Shown here one piece after another: positions 13,965 through 14,185 of a stretch of 14,185 bases of DNA. The stretch covers positions 1 through 14,185 of the forward strand of contig JBBSOT010000095.1 of NCBI GenBank assembly GCA_038259455.1, given 5' to 3'. The notes beneath the pieces were generated by a model that saw only the letters and a program-made list of their open reading frames with translations, did not search any database and had not been told where the DNA came from. Source of the DNA: CAMYMG01 sp038259455. GTDB taxonomy: Bacteria; Pseudomonadota; Alphaproteobacteria; Rhizobiales; Rhizobiaceae. Positions within the stretch are counted from its first letter, which is position 1, and the number at the start of each line of letters is the position of its first letter. A program made the translations under genes and the position numbers.

Positions 13965-14185
13965 GCGGTCATTCCGCTCGCACTGACGTTGCCATTGTCG
14001 GGGCCGGTTTTACCGGCCTCGCTGCGGCGACCGAACTAGGAAAGGCAGGCATCGACTGTCTGCTTTTCGAGGCGCGCGACCGCGTCGGCGGCCGCGTCGA
14101 GGCCGGCGTCAACGGACTCGGCGAGACCATCGATCTCGGCGGCCAGTTCATCTGCGACGACATGCCCGAGATCCTGGCGCTGGCC
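13961..14185 (+). CDS. Flavin amine oxidase / FAD-dependent oxidoreductase, N-terminal part cut by window end
   Basis: The first 75 codons show an FAD Rossmann motif TDVAIVGAGFTGLAAATELG (GxGxxG at about residues 14-19), then CLLFEARDRVGGRV and ETIDLGGQFI. This is the classic N-terminus of monoamine/polyamine oxidases, which oxidise amines to imines or aldehydes with release of H2O2. The frame is open to base 14185. The start is TTG at 13961, overlapping the binding-protein stop as TTGA. No ATG or GTG exists in frame before the FAD motif, and a weak AAGG lies 7 bases upstream. Placement directly after a polyamine-type binding protein suggests oxidation of the imported amine (inference). The substrate-binding part is outside the window. 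Confidence 0.88.
   Translation, partial: MSGHSARTDVAIVGAGFTGLAAATELGKAGIDCLLFEARDRVGGRVEAGVNGLGETIDLGGQFICDDMPEILALA

Noticed and set aside
1..14185. CRISPR arrays, tRNA or rRNA genes, insertion sequences, integrase or phage genes
   Set aside because: I looked for regular direct repeats, tRNA-like cloverleaf segments and transposase or integrase motifs and saw none. Bases 1-100 are too short to decide whether they belong to a mobile or repeated element.

Overview
The window looks chromosomal and comes from an alphaproteobacterium, most likely of the order Rhizobiales (Mesorhizobium/Aminobacter-like). This is inferred from the high GC content, the tight GC-rich operons with stop-start overlaps, and the gene content: periplasmic binding proteins, hexuronate catabolism and FAD amine oxidases. 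I see no rRNA, tRNA, CRISPR array, transposase or phage gene.

Region 1 (about 1-6435) is a hexuronate (glucuronate) utilisation locus built around a divergent promoter. Leftward run uxaC (uronate isomerase) and a TRAP-type periplasmic binding protein, dctP, which is open to the window edge. Rightward run uxuB (fructuronate reductase), uxuA (mannonate dehydratase) and a Gfo/Idh/MocA oxidoreductase. Together UxaC, UxuB and UxuA convert D-glucuronate through D-fructuronate and D-mannonate to 2-keto-3-deoxygluconate, and DctP would capture the sugar acid. The KDG kinase and aldolase, the TRAP membrane subunits and the regulator are not in view. A near-perfect inverted repeat (2619-2651) in the uxaC-uxuB gap is a likely operator.

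Region 2 (about 6446-14185) is a second divergent locus centred on the gap 11108-11336. Leftward: two paralogous PYROXD2/phytoene-desaturase-like FAD oxidoreductases overlapping by 14 bp, a GcvT/DmdA-type aminomethyltransferase-fold protein, and an 80-residue protein of unknown function. Rightward: a SAM-dependent methyltransferase, a BetI-like TetR regulator, a PotD/PotF-like ABC substrate-binding protein, and the start of a flavin amine oxidase cut by the window end. A 22-bp inverted repeat at 11255-11276, typical in size and layout for a TetR operator, lies between the two arms.

My reading of region 2, which is inference, is a substrate-inducible pathway for an N-methylated amine or polyamine-like compound. 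The ABC binding protein would import it, flavoenzymes would oxidise it, and the GcvT-like protein would move a one-carbon unit to tetrahydrofolate, all under the BetI-like repressor. I do not recognise this exact gene set as a characterised pathway, and it is the best candidate for an undescribed system here.

The two loci meet tail to tail at 6436-6445 with only 10 bases between stop codons. All gaps without a gene are shorter than 300 bases.
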